A stretch of 64,000 bases of DNA from Kribbella sp. VKM Ac-2568. GTDB taxonomy: Bacteria; Actinomycetota; Actinomycetes; Propionibacteriales; Kribbellaceae. Both the position numbers and the translations under genes were made by a program. The stretch spans positions 101,830 to 165,829 of the forward strand of contig NZ_SLVF01000018.1 of assembly GCF_004345365.1 (NCBI RefSeq), given 5' to 3'. Position 1 is the first letter of the stretch; every line of letters starts with the position of its first letter. Shown in pieces: positions 36,557 through 44,987 of this stretch. The notes below the pieces were generated by a model that was not told the DNA's origin, ran no database searches, and saw nothing but the letters and a program-made list of their open reading frames with translations.

Positions 36557-36691
36557 TCAGTGAAGGAATCCGTCCCACTTCAGCTCGTGTCTCGATCCGC
36601 CCGGCATGCCGTGCGGCCCCGGCAGATGTTCGACTGCCTTGGCGAGTTCGAGCTCGACCGGCCCTGCGAGTTCGGGCGCATTGTTGCCCAT
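36557..36691 (-). pseudogene. ATP-dependent DNA ligase N-terminal fragment
   Basis: Reads ELAKAVEHLPGPHGMPGG then SRHELKWDGFLH and a stop. This matches the start of LigC-type ATP-dependent ligases, where the lysine in KWDGF forms the AMP adduct. Only about 44 residues remain. Confidence 0.62.
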
Positions 36692-36734
36692 GGCATCAGT
36701 GTGCACCCTGTTTGCGGCATCGCAAACCCTGCTC

Positions 36735-37190
36735 GACGGGCAGCGCCGGATCAGCGACGTTGGTGTCGATCCAGGTGAGGGCTGCGGTTTGGATGGCGTC
36801 GTAGGGCGAGCCGAGAGGTGGGGTGTAGGACAGGTCGAGGTCGGGGATGTCGTCGACGGTGCCGCCGTAGAGATGGTGGTGGCGAGGATGTCGATGCGCT
36901 TGAAGATCTGGGCTCGCAGGTGGCCGACGAGTTGGACGCCGAGGGTTTGCGAGTGACGGTGTCGCCGGTGATGCGCTGGGCGATGGGTGTGGCGCCTGGG
37001 TAGTAGTTCTTGTGGGCGGTGGTGCCGAGTGGGACATAGTCGGGTGGTCGAGGAGCCGGTGGTGGGTGTGGACGCAGTCCCCGGCGGCGTACACGTCGGG
37101 CAGGTTGGTGCGCATTTCCGCATCGACGGCGAGCGCCTCACCGAAGCCGGTCTTGGCGTTAGCGTCTACAGCCAGCTGAAGTGTCCGGAC
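36735..37190 (-). pseudogene. FAD-dependent disulfide oxidoreductase C-terminal fragment
   Basis: Frames switch at least twice but assemble to AVDAEMRTNLPDVYAAGDCV, then HKNYYPGATPIAQR-like and LGVQLVGHLRAQIFKRIDI, and DLDLSYTPPLGSPYDAIQTA. This is the FAD-binding end and dimerisation domain of CoA-disulfide-reductase/NADH-oxidase-like proteins. The N-terminal half with the active cysteine is absent. Frameshifts occur near 37030 and 36860. Confidence 0.75.
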
Positions 37191-37274
37191 GGACACCGGT
37201 GATGACCAGAGCGCAGGGCTGATCGACTCCCAAACGCTGAAGGGTGCCGACACCGTCGGGCGCGGGTCCCGCGG

Positions 37275-38231
37275 TCAGAATGTGGCGATCGGGTTGACCG
37301 GGCTGCCGGACGTACCGGCGAAGCGGACCGGCGCGACTGCGAGGTGGAAGTCCCACTGGCCGAGCTCGGCAGCCGTCGTCGCGCACACCTCCAGGTCGCA
37401 GTTGTCGAGCAGCCACAGACCCATCGCAACGAGGCTCACGGCGTGAACCGGCATCAACACGTCTTCGTACCCCGACGGCTGAACGTCCTGGGGGGTGTCA
37501 GCGCCGATCAGCGCGACCTCCCGTTCATGCAGCCACGGCAGGCAGGACGCGTGCCAGCCGGCATGCGTGAAGCCGCTGGCCGCACCGGCCTCGTGCCGAG
37601 CGCGGCCATAGCCGGTCCGCAGGAGTACCGCATCGCCGGATCGCACCCGCACACCCTGGCGACGCTCGGCCTCCTCGAGATCGTCGGGAAACACACCCTG
37701 CCCCGGTTCCAACCACGGCACATCGCGGACCCTCGCAATGTCCAGCAGGACACCACGCGTGATGATCCCGTTCGCCGCCGCCGTGACGGCCGCCCACGCC
37801 GATCCCGTTGCGGCGTCGACCAGCGAGTGCGACCGCCCGTTGTACATCGTGCCGTCCCAGAAGATGTGGCACGGCGAGTCGACGTGGGTGATCGTGTTGC
37901 CGTGGAACGTGATGCCGAGCCGCTCGTTCGAAAAGCCCCAGCGCCGGTCGTTGCGGAATGCGGCCACCGGCATGTTCTCGGCACCCGCCATGTCGGCGGC
38001 GCACGGGCACGTCGTCGTCGACCGCTCCATTTCTTCCGGTACGGCGACCTCCCGTGCGCACGACACGCTCCTGCCGTGGCGCACAGCCCGCGCCGCCGCC
38101 AGCCGGACGTCGTCGGTGATGTGGTTCAGAGTGCCGAGCTCGTCGTCGTCGCCCCACCGTCCCCAGTTCGACAGCGTGTTGAAGTACCCGAGCACGTCGT
38201 CCTGTGGGGGCATTGGTCGCCCTGCCGTCAT
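37275..38231 (-). CDS. Cyclase-family metal-dependent hydrolase (kynurenine formamidase-like)
   Basis: Cyclase superfamily (PF04199 type). The HxGTHxDxPxH-like metal motif appears as HGNTITHVDSPCHIFWDG. Other blocks: LLRTGYGRARHE, LIGADTPQDVQ and the C-terminal ELGQWDFHLAVAPVRFAGTS. The 318-residue form is the longer actinobacterial type that opens with LSNWGRWGDDDELGTLNHIT. Family members hydrolyse amides or lactones. Start ATG 38231 is preferred to 38303 because MTAGRP precedes the conserved region closely. Confidence 0.88.
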   Translation of the reverse strand: MTAGRPMPPQDDVLGYFNTLSNWGRWGDDDELGTLNHITDDVRLAAARAVRHGRSVSCAREVAVPEEMERSTTTCPCAADMAGAENMPVAAFRNDRRWGFSNERLGITFHGNTITHVDSPCHIFWDGTMYNGRSHSLVDAATGSAWAAVTAAANGIITRGVLLDIARVRDVPWLEPGQGVFPDDLEEAERRQGVRVRSGDAVLLRTGYGRARHEAGAASGFTHAGWHASCLPWLHEREVALIGADTPQDVQPSGYEDVLMPVHAVSLVAMGLWLLDNCDLEVCATTAAELGQWDFHLAVAPVRFAGTSGSPVNPIATF

Positions 38232-38438
38232 CCCAGCATCGACTCCTCCGGTCACGCGGTTCGAGGCACCGCACGCAGGGTATCCCGCCCTCCCCGTTGA
38301 CATGCCAAGGCCCGCTGAACTGGCATGACACTAGATCAGTGGGCCAGCAGTCGGCCGGTCAGGAGGTAGGTACGGCACACCTGTGGTGCTGTGGCATCGG
38401 TAGCCGTTGATATTGCGTGCGAGGTACTGCTGGTGCAG

Positions 38439-38540
38439 TTACAGAGTGACAAAGCTTTGGATCAGCCGGGTCAGCGCGGCGACGAGCAACACAACACACA
38501 AGAACGCCGCGCCGCCGACATCGGCCAACCGCTCGCTTCT
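38439..38540 (-). pseudogene. Membrane-protein C-terminal scrap
   Basis: The minus strand ending at the stop 38439-38441 reads ERLADVGGAAFLCVVLLVAA, LTRLIQSFVTL, a single hydrophobic helix with a short tail. No start exists. It is likely the end of a lost membrane protein. Confidence 0.35.
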
Positions 38541-38585
38541 TAGACGATCTCGTCCCTATTTCCAGCTCTTCCGTTTCCGTCCGGC

Positions 38586-38975
38586 TCAGCGGACGGGCCG
38601 ATAGTGGCCTACGAACTCGGCTCCCCCGCTGAGCTCCACGAATCGCAGGCCGGTGATCGCGCCATTCTCGACCGTCCACCGCAGCTCGTAGGAAGCCCGG
38701 TAGCTGGGCGGCCAGAAGGAACAGAAGTGGCCGTCGTCGTCGACGGACCACTCACCGCGGGTCGGTCGACCGGCCTCGACATATGTCGTGTTTCCGTTCG
38801 ACTCGAACACCTGAGAGGCGCCGTCGTTGTACTCCAAGCGGCCCGCGGTCACTGCCACGGAGATCTGGTCACGGGCGACTCGATCGCCGTCGTCGGCATG
38901 GATGTCAGCCAGGGCTGGGATCACCATCGCCATCGCCTCCACTGTCGACCAGCCATTGGCATCATGGGTCTGCAT
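38586..38975 (-). CDS. Hypothetical protein, SnoaL-unrelated small domain
   Basis: About 129 residues from ATG 38975 (MQTHDANGW). It contains AGRLEYNDGASQVFESNGNT, GEWSVDDDGHFCSFWPP and YELRWTVENG, a beta-rich pattern seen in small uncharacterised proteins. It might be a lipocalin-like or NTF2-like fold, but no family is recognised. The GGAGG at 38976-38981 is too close to this start, so the next in-frame ATG (near 38933) may be used. It diverges from the DUF427 gene across a palindrome. Confidence 0.55.
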   Translation of the reverse strand: MQTHDANGWSTVEAMAMVIPALADIHADDGDRVARDQISVAVTAGRLEYNDGASQVFESNGNTTYVEAGRPTRGEWSVDDDGHFCSFWPPSYRASYELRWTVENGAITGLRFVELSGGAEFVGHYRPVR

Positions 38976-38999
38976 TCCTCCGGCTTGACTTGACACAAG

Positions 39000-39015
39000 T
39001 GGACGGTATCGTCCG
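39000..39015. promoter_or_regulatory. Palindromic site, TetR-operator-like
   Basis: TGGACGGTATCGTCCG: GGACG and CGTCC arms around GTAT, with one centre mismatch. It lies between divergent genes at 38975 and 39097 and is of the same form as the sites at 26981 and 42523. The preceding AAG is shared with the 42523 site. Confidence 0.5.
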
Positions 39016-39096
39016 ATTATTGACTGTGTTGGCAGCAGAGAGCAAGGCGACCCGCCCGGGGGCCAGGACCCCACATCCACGGCCGGAGGAGTACAG

Positions 39097-39399
39097 ATGA
39101 AGGCGTCGGTCGATGGAATGCTGGTAGCGGAGGCACCTGACGACCGCATCATCGTGGTTGAAGGCACCGCTACTTTCCGCCTGACGCGTTTGATCATCGG
39201 CGTCTTGCAGGCAAGTCCGACGCCGTACACCTGCCCGTGGAAGGGTCAGGCCCGCTATTACGACGTGCTGAGCACCACAGGGAAGTGTCCCGATGCCGCC
39301 TGGTGCTACCCCGCACCCAAGCACTCGGCCATCGACGCGGTCGGCCACGACTTCACTAGCTACGTCGCCTTCGATGCACAGCAGATCACGGTCGCGTAA
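39097..39399 (+). CDS. DUF427 domain protein
   Basis: A 100-residue protein with the family's key segments: MKASVDGMLVAEAPDD, YTCPWKGQARYYDV and GHDFTSYVAFD. A strong GGAGGAG ribosome site precedes the ATG. Members are small beta-rich proteins of unknown biochemical role. The palindrome at 39000 sits about 80 bases upstream, so it could be a regulated gene. Confidence 0.9.
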   Translation: MKASVDGMLVAEAPDDRIIVVEGTATFRLTRLIIGVLQASPTPYTCPWKGQARYYDVLSTTGKCPDAAWCYPAPKHSAIDAVGHDFTSYVAFDAQQITVA

Positions 39400-39465
39400 G
39401 CAGTCATCGGCGCACTTCGGTCCCCGCCCGATACTGCGCGAGGTGCGGAACGTCGAACGGGACAG

Positions 39466-39745
39466 ATGATCATCGAGAGTGGCGTATATCGAGATGGGCG
39501 CAGGCGTGAGGTGCCGATCAGTCTCGCGGCGACCGCCCAGGCACTCCAACAGGATCCGGATGTCTTCGCCTGGTGGACCTGTACGAACCGGATCCCAACG
39601 AGATGGCTAGCGTTCGGCGTCTCGTCGGGTTCCATGTGCTGGCGGTAGAGGATGCCGCGGTACCACACCAACCTCCCAAGATTGAGCGGTACGACGACTC
39701 GCTGTTCGTCGTACTTCGGACACTCTGGTACGTCGACGCGCCCCG
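39466..39745 (+). pseudogene. CorA-type magnesium transporter N-terminal fragment
   Basis: The first frame (from 39466) reads ESGVYRDGRRREVPISLA, and a frameshift near 39575 continues with DLYEPDPNEMASVRRLVG, HVLAVEDAAVPHQPPKIERY and DSLFVVLRTLWYVD. These match the N-terminal cytoplasmic domain of actinobacterial CorA transporters. The transmembrane helices and GMN motif are missing. Confidence 0.75.
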
Positions 39746-40309
39746 TTACCGGATGGGCAAAACCATGCGAGACCGCTGGAGCCTCGCACCGGCCGCGGCC
39801 AGGATCCTGACCTCTAGGTGGTCCTCGATGTGGCGAGCGCCGCGTGTACGCCGGACGACCCCGAGCAGGCGGCCGCGGAGAGACGTTGGCCACGGTGTGG
39901 CGTTTACGGCGTTCGATGAACCGGGCCCAGCGCTGGTGCAGTCTGCGGTTGCCCTCGTCTCCGCGGACTTCGCCTGCCGCAGAGGTTGAGTTCGGGCGCG
40001 TAGGAGGGAGCCAACGACGCCGCCCAGCAGCGCGAGTGCCGCCGGGTCATTCTTCCTATCGAGGGCTTGTTGCCTCGTCGGCTCACCATCCCTTAGCTGC
40101 ACCGCTTCTCGACGTCGTACCACGCTGACCAGCGCGGGTTACGGCGGGAGGGCGTCGAGGCGCGAACGAGATTGCGACGTTGTCGGTAAGACGGCGCGAC
40201 GGATCGACACAAACAAGACGGGACAACCTCGCACGCCGGCACCGCGTACACGGCACCGAAACGACAGCTCACCGGCAGCGAACGCCGAACCACAGAGAAG
40301 GAACACGAA
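39746..40309. other. Gene-poor interval
   Basis: About 560 bases with several overlapping frames on both strands but no recognisable domain. It is bounded by the CorA fragment and the NTF2-like gene. I see no RNA gene or repeat in it. Confidence 0.4.
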
Positions 40310-40690
40310 ATTAACGACACCAAGCAGTCCACCGAAGATCTGGCGATCCTCGAGCAGCTCAACTATGACTACGTCCGCTCCGACCAGCTTAGCGATGCCA
40401 AGCGCTTCAGCGAGTTTCTCGCCGAAGACTTCATCGTGCAGACTCCGGGCGTCACCCGCAACCGTGCCGAGTTCCTCGACTACATCGCTAAGCCGCGCCC
40501 CTTCAAGGATCTCGCTGTGCACGACGTCAACATCCGCATCCTCAGTGACGTTGCTCTGATTCACGGCCGCGCCACATACACCATGCTCGCCGATGGAGTG
40601 GGCCAAGAAGCTCTGTACACGGACACGTACCAGAAGCGTGAGGGTACCTGGGTCTGCGTCTCAGCCTGCGCGATCGCTCCGGGTACCTAA
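40310..40690 (+). CDS. NTF2-like / SnoaL-type small protein with apparent ATT start
   Basis: A complete 126-residue NTF2-like domain: AILEQLNYDYVRSD, FLAEDFIVQTPGVTRNRAEF, VNIRILSDVALIHGRATYTM, YTDTYQKREGTWVCVSACAI. The first in-frame GTG (40436) cuts the domain in half. The only sensible beginning is ATT 40310, which gives INDTKQSTEDLA and has a GAGAAGGAA ribosome site 6-7 bases upstream. ATT starts are rare (infC-like), so either translation is very weak or an ATG was mutated. The frame is otherwise intact. Confidence 0.72.
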   Translation: MNDTKQSTEDLAILEQLNYDYVRSDQLSDAKRFSEFLAEDFIVQTPGVTRNRAEFLDYIAKPRPFKDLAVHDVNIRILSDVALIHGRATYTMLADGVGQEALYTDTYQKREGTWVCVSACAIAPGT

Positions 40691-40799
40691 TCCGCCCGCG
40701 AGGCTGCTGACCCCGCTCTTGGGTAGGGACCACACCCAAGAGCAAGTCCCGACACGGCAACAAGCCGAGACCGGCTGGCGGCCTCACCCCGGACAAGAA

Positions 40800-41100
40800 A
40801 TGCCACGAACAAGATCAGCGGAACCGACACTGGTGTGGCCACCCACAGTGGCGGCTACACCAGTGTCGTCCGCATTCCAGCAGACTGCGACCTCGTGATC
40901 CGCTCTGGCACTCCCGGCCTCAGGCCGACGGAACACCTCCCGAGGCCTTCGCTGAGGAAGCGCGCAGCAGGCGTGGCGTAACGCCCAGGACGCGCTCGAG
41001 CAGGCCGGAGCGTCCATGACCGAGATCGTCTCAGCGCGGACCTGGCTCACCGACACCTCCACGGTGCGCAGCTACGTCGACGTGCGCAACCCCGAAACCT
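40800..41100 (+). pseudogene. RidA/YjgF-family fragment
   Basis: Frames combine to ISGTDTGVATHSGGYTSVVR, DLVIRSGTPGLRP, EAFAEEA, AQDALEQAGASMTEIVSART, LTDTSTVRSYVDVRNP. This matches the RidA enamine/imine deaminase, with the SGTPG and A(x)xTDxxxY regions. Several frameshifts (near 40928 and 40978) and absence of the last third make it nonfunctional. Confidence 0.72.
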
Positions 41101-41145
41101 CCAGAAACTTCGGGGTGGTTCATGACAAGAGAAAGGCACGGCTCG

Positions 41146-42384
41146 ATGCACAACGTGGCACCGGTGATCAACCTGGCTCGGCGGAGCACAACGCTCCGGC
41201 TGGCGTTCGTATCTGCGGTGGTCTCTCTGGCGGCCGCGTTTGCCGCGAACGCCGCGCCGGTCCCGCTGTACAACATCTATCGGGCTGAGGACGGGTTCAC
41301 CAACGCCGGTATCTCGCTGGCGGTCGTCGCCTACTCCGTCGGCACTATCGCCGCATTGTTGGTGCTGGGACGCGTGTCCAATCATCTGGGTCGCCGGCGC
41401 ACGGCGATCGCCAGCCTCGGTCTGCTCCTGCTGGGCTGTCTGCTGCTGCTGAACGTGCACGCCATCGGCATCCTGCTGTCCGGTCGGGTCCTGATGGGCC
41501 TCGGTGCCGGGCTCGCCAGCAGCAGCCTCACCGCCTACATCGTCGACACCGCACCCACCAGGCCGGCCTGGCTGGCCTCCGTCGCCTCCAGCCAGGGACC
41601 CATGCTCGGCCTAACCGTCGGCGCCATCGGCTCCGGCGCTCTGGTCCAATTCGGGCCCTGGCCGCGCGACCTCATCTACCTGGTTTGCGCCGGCCTCCTG
41701 CTGCTGTCCGCCGCACTCGTCGCGATCAGCCCTGAAACCGTAACTAGGACGCCGGGCGCTTGGCGATCACTGCTACCCCGGGTTCGCGTTCCAGCGCGGG
41801 TCAGACATCTGCTCCCCGTCGCGGCCGCGGTGTTCCTGTCCACCTGGGCGACCGGGGCCTTCTACCAAGCCTTCGTGCCCGCGCTGGTCGAAGACCAACT
41901 CCACACCCACAACCCCCTCGTCCCCGGACTGGTGTTCGCCGCCTACATGGCCCCCAGCGTTCTCGGCGCTCCCCTCGGCGGCCGGTTCACACCAGCGGCA
42001 GCCCAACGCATCGGCATGATCGCCTTCCTGGCCGGAATGATCGGCATCATCACAGCAATCGTCACCGGCACCCTGGCGTTGTTCATCACCTCAACCATCG
42101 TCGCCGGCGCCGGTCAAGGCATCGCCATCAGCGCCGCCACCCGCGGCCTGCTGCATGGCAGCACCCTGGCCGACCGGGCACCGACCTTCACCGCGATCTA
42201 CCTCATCTCCTACAGCGGCGCCGCCTTCCCCAGCCTCATCTCCGGCCAACTGTCCAACACCTTCTCGCTTCCACAGATCACCCTCGGATACGGCGGACTT
42301 GCCCTCGTCGCCACCCTGTTCACCGCCATCGCTGCACGCAACCCGCACACCGACACGACCGGAAACAGCCAGCACGGTGAGTAA
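41146..42384 (+). CDS. MFS transporter
   Basis: A 12-helix major facilitator of the drug-exporter-like type, about 412 residues. N-terminal helix region with PVPLYNIYRAEDGFTNAG, motif A as LGRVSNHLGRRRTAI, and the helix 5 GRVLMGLGAGLASS block. The substrate is not predictable. ATG 41146 has a GAAAGG ribosome site 10 bases upstream and is preferred over ATG 41122. No partner gene follows within 200 bases. Confidence 0.9.
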   Translation: MHNVAPVINLARRSTTLRLAFVSAVVSLAAAFAANAAPVPLYNIYRAEDGFTNAGISLAVVAYSVGTIAALLVLGRVSNHLGRRRTAIASLGLLLLGCLLLLNVHAIGILLSGRVLMGLGAGLASSSLTAYIVDTAPTRPAWLASVASSQGPMLGLTVGAIGSGALVQFGPWPRDLIYLVCAGLLLLSAALVAISPETVTRTPGAWRSLLPRVRVPARVRHLLPVAAAVFLSTWATGAFYQAFVPALVEDQLHTHNPLVPGLVFAAYMAPSVLGAPLGGRFTPAAAQRIGMIAFLAGMIGIITAIVTGTLALFITSTIVAGAGQGIAISAATRGLLHGSTLADRAPTFTAIYLISYSGAAFPSLISGQLSNTFSLPQITLGYGGLALVATLFTAIAARNPHTDTTGNSQHGE

Positions 42385-42522
42385 TCATGGCGGCCCCTGC
42401 CACCCCGTAGGCATCTGTATCCATGCGCGAACCGTAACGGCCAATGGACCTCGTCGTGCATGAGATTTGTCGTTGGCGTCGCCACCTTCCGCCGCGAATG
42501 GTCACGCGATTGGCGCATGAAG

Positions 42523-42538
42523 TGGACTCTATAGTCCT
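42523..42538. promoter_or_regulatory. Palindromic site, TetR-operator-like
   Basis: TGGACTCTATAGTCCT: GGACT and AGTCC arms around CTAT, with one centre mismatch. It lies just upstream of a TetR C-terminal fragment and the intact TetR gene at 42788, the location expected for an autoregulatory operator. Same GGAC-N6-GTCC form and TAT core as 26981 and 39000. Confidence 0.5.
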
Positions 42539-42586
42539 GACACGTGGCAGGATGCGTGAGCGGCGCCAGCTGGCACAGGTAACAGC

Positions 42587-42778
42587 AACGGCAACGACGT
42601 CGACCCCCACAAGACCGCGGTTCTGATCCTCGCCGCGCTTCATGGCGGCAGCACCCTGAGCCAGATTGCGCAAGACCCTTGGCCCCTCAACGCCGCGCTC
42701 GACATCGCGCTCGCGCCCTTTGGGGCGCCAGAGGACGCCAACAGCGGTGACACCACAACGGAACGAGCCAGTCAGTAA
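42587..42778 (+). pseudogene. TetR-family C-terminal fragment
   Basis: The frame reads DVDPHKTAVLILAALHGG, STLSQIAQDPWPLNAALDIA, LAPFGAP and a stop at 42776-42778. This is a typical TetR C-terminal ligand-domain end. The DNA-binding half is missing. It lies nine bases upstream of the intact TetR gene. Confidence 0.72.
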
Positions 42779-42787
42779 CATGAGGCC

Positions 42788-43423
42788 GTGATGACGACCG
42801 CTGACTCGCACAATGGCAGACGCCTGACGGCGCGCGGTACAAAGACGCGGGGCAGAATCGTCGGCGCAGCAGCCGACCTCATGTACATCCAAGGAGTCGG
42901 AGCTACCACGCTTGATGACGTGCTCGCGGCGAGTGGTGCGAGCAAGTCACAGCTCTACCACCACTTCGACGGTAAAGAGGCACTCGTGCGCGCCGTCGTC
43001 GACCATGTGGGCCAACGCGTCATCGAGCGCGAGCGCGACGCACTCGGCCACGTATCGACGTTCCGGGGCCTGCGACGCTGGCGGGACGCGTTGGTCCAGA
43101 ACAACGCGCTCCGGCATGGCGCCTACGGGTGCGCGCTCGGCTCACTGGCCTCTGAGGTTTCCGATCACGACGCTCTCGCACGCCAAGCCCTGGCCGGGTT
43201 GTTCAGCGAGTGGCAGGGACTCCTGGCAGGTGTGTTGCAGAGGCTTCAAGACGGTGGTGCCCTTCCGCCCGACGTCTCGATCGACCAGCTCGCAACCGGG
43301 CTCATGGCCGCCCTCCAGGGTGGCTACATGCTGTCTCAGACCGCGCGGAACGTCACCCCGATGGCAACCTCGATCGATATGGCGCTTGCGCACATCGAGA
43401 GCTTGTCTGAACGATCCAGCTGA
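42788..43423 (+). CDS. TetR-family transcriptional regulator
   Basis: Helix-turn-helix: GRIVGAAADLMYIQGVGATT, LDDVLAASGASKSQLYHHF. The 211-residue protein has an effector domain with LGSLASEVS and MAALQGGYMLSQTARN, close to the regulator at 28593 (paralogue). It is preceded by a truncated TetR and a palindrome. The regulated gene is unclear; the MFS at 41146 is on the same strand upstream. Confidence 0.92.
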   Translation: MMTTADSHNGRRLTARGTKTRGRIVGAAADLMYIQGVGATTLDDVLAASGASKSQLYHHFDGKEALVRAVVDHVGQRVIERERDALGHVSTFRGLRRWRDALVQNNALRHGAYGCALGSLASEVSDHDALARQALAGLFSEWQGLLAGVLQRLQDGGALPPDVSIDQLATGLMAALQGGYMLSQTARNVTPMATSIDMALAHIESLSERSS

Positions 43424-43569
43424 TTGAAAGCCAAGATCCCCACGCTGCGAGCCTCGCGACCTCGCTTCCCCGTGGTCAAACGAGGACGCAGGAAGGTCCC
43501 GGCGGGCGCCATCCGTCGAGTTCACCAGTCGTCCAGACCAGCTGGGTCATAGGAGTAGTCCATCGAGTT

Positions 43570-43910
43570 TCAAGGTCGGATCTTGTGGAGGTCGGGCCGG
43601 CCCATCCGCAGTACCAGTCGTACGCTGCCATGCGCCCAGTCGAAGACATCGACGGCTGTCACTCCTGGCAACGGCGATGCTTCCCGCGTTTCGTGCCGGC
43701 GCGGCGACGAAGACCTCATTGACGTCGATCGCGAGAACGCCTGCTGGGCCAGAGCATGCCCAACCTGGCCGGCCACAGCGCGACCCCGGGCCTCGGGCCG
43801 CGGATGCCATCTCATCGCGAGCTGGGGATCTTCGGCAGACCAGGACCGCAGGATGAGGGTCGAGGTGACGAGGCGCTCAGGCTCGATGGTGACGTGCAAG
43901 TCGTCCATAG
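43570..43910 (-). pseudogene. RimJ/RimL-type GNAT remnant
   Basis: The frame from 43910 reads MDDLHVTIEPERLVTSTLIL, RSWSAEDP, then jumps directly to a C-terminal part (GQVGHALAQQAF). The neighbouring frame contains DVNEVFVAAPARNAGSIAVA. Large internal deletion and frameshift. The usual acetyl-CoA loop is absent. Confidence 0.65.
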
Positions 43911-43912
43911 CG

Positions 43913-44263
43913 TCAGCGCCCGCTGGTCGTGTCTCGGGCGGTGCGAGTGGCGATGAAAGACGAGCGGTTGATGTCGACGGCGTTGTTCCATTCGGGGTGG
44001 TCTTGGACGTAGTCAGCAACAAAGCCGCAGTAGATACCGGTCTTGGTCTGACTCTGGCTCAGGTCTTCTAGCGCGTAGCGCGTCAGGGCCGAAGCGACGC
44101 CTCGATGCCGTTGGTCTTGGTCCACGTAGGAGTGCGTGAGCGAGACCCGCCCGCCGGTAGTCTCGTAAGCCAGGTTACCGACGACCTGGCCATCGATCAG
44201 TGCCTCGTAGAGGCGGGTGGTCTCGTCCTTGCGCACCTCGACGGCGGCCGGTGATGGCTTCAT
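43913..44263 (-). CDS. YjdJ-type GNAT acetyltransferase
   Basis: A 116-residue single-domain GNAT: YEALIDGQVVGNLAYETTGG, LTHSYVDQDQRHRGVASALT, RYALEDL. The RHRGVA loop contacts acetyl-CoA. YjdJ-type proteins are short and lack the usual N-terminal GNAT helix. The substrate is unknown. Divergent from its relative at 44460. Confidence 0.87.
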   Translation of the reverse strand: MKPSPAAVEVRKDETTRLYEALIDGQVVGNLAYETTGGRVSLTHSYVDQDQRHRGVASALTRYALEDLSQSQTKTGIYCGFVADYVQDHPEWNNAVDINRSSFIATRTARDTTSGR

Positions 44264-44390
44264 GCTCTCTTCTCGCCTCGTTCGTCTCTAGTCGGTTGGT
44301 CTAGCCAGCACCCGCGAGGGCGCGTGCGGACTATCCAGTCCAAACTTACGGCACTTCAGTGATGCATCGCGAGCATCCCCACGCCATACT

Positions 44391-44406
44391 TGGACTGCAG
44401 AGTCCG
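44391..44406. promoter_or_regulatory. Inverted repeat upstream of the GNAT gene at 44460
   Basis: TGGACTGCAGAGTCCG: GGACT-GCAG-AGTCC, fitting GGAC-N6-GTCC but without the TAT core of the three related sites. It may be a weaker relative or chance. Confidence 0.3.
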
Positions 44407-44459
44407 AAGCGGGCACTGCCCGATCGCAAGCCGGAGATAAACGTTGAGGGAGTGGGCCG

Positions 44460-44831
44460 ATGAGCAGTGAAGAACACGCAGCGGCTGCCGAAGACCTTAT
44501 TGACAACACCAGCCAAGGCCGCTTCGAACTCTACCGAGACGGCGAGCTGGTCGGCTGGCTCTACTACACCCATCTGAGGCCCAACCGGTACGCCCTCCAG
44601 CACACCGAAGTCGAGTCAAGTCATCAACACCAGGGCGTGGCGGGCGCGATGGTGCGTCGAGTGCTCGATGAGATCCGCTCCCGCGAGGGCACGCTCACCG
44701 CAATCTGCCCCTTTGTGGTCGACTACCTCTCGCGAACGACCACGTATGCCGATCTGATCGACGCCCGACACCCGGGCTACTCCGATCGTGCTGCTGCCGA
44801 GTCGGCGGCGCGCGCGAAGGCTGGTGGCTGA
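44460..44831 (+). CDS. YjdJ-type GNAT acetyltransferase
   Basis: A 123-residue GNAT: FELYRDGELVGWLYYTHLRP, LQHTEVESSHQHQGVAGAMV, FVVDYLS. HQHQGVAGAM is the acetyl-CoA loop. It is similar in layout to the protein at 43913 and to the N-terminus of the 25013 fusion, but sequence divergence is large. Function unknown. Confidence 0.87.
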   Translation: MSSEEHAAAAEDLIDNTSQGRFELYRDGELVGWLYYTHLRPNRYALQHTEVESSHQHQGVAGAMVRRVLDEIRSREGTLTAICPFVVDYLSRTTTYADLIDARHPGYSDRAAAESAARAKAGG

Positions 44832-44987
44832 GCCCACGCAGCCGCGCTCAGGAGATCCCCTCGGAGGATCTCACAGGAAGCTGGAGATGAACTCCAAACC
44901 GCCGCGCAACCATGTCGTGAGGCCGCGGCGGTTCGACGGAGCAGTCACGGAGCTGAGACAAAGCATCCCGCTTTGACCTGCGCAGAT

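Noticed and set aside
44391..44406. Counting the fourth GGAC-N6-GTCC site as a full member of the palindrome family
   Set aside because: It lacks the central TAT and such a bare motif is expected by chance a few times in GC-rich DNA of this length.
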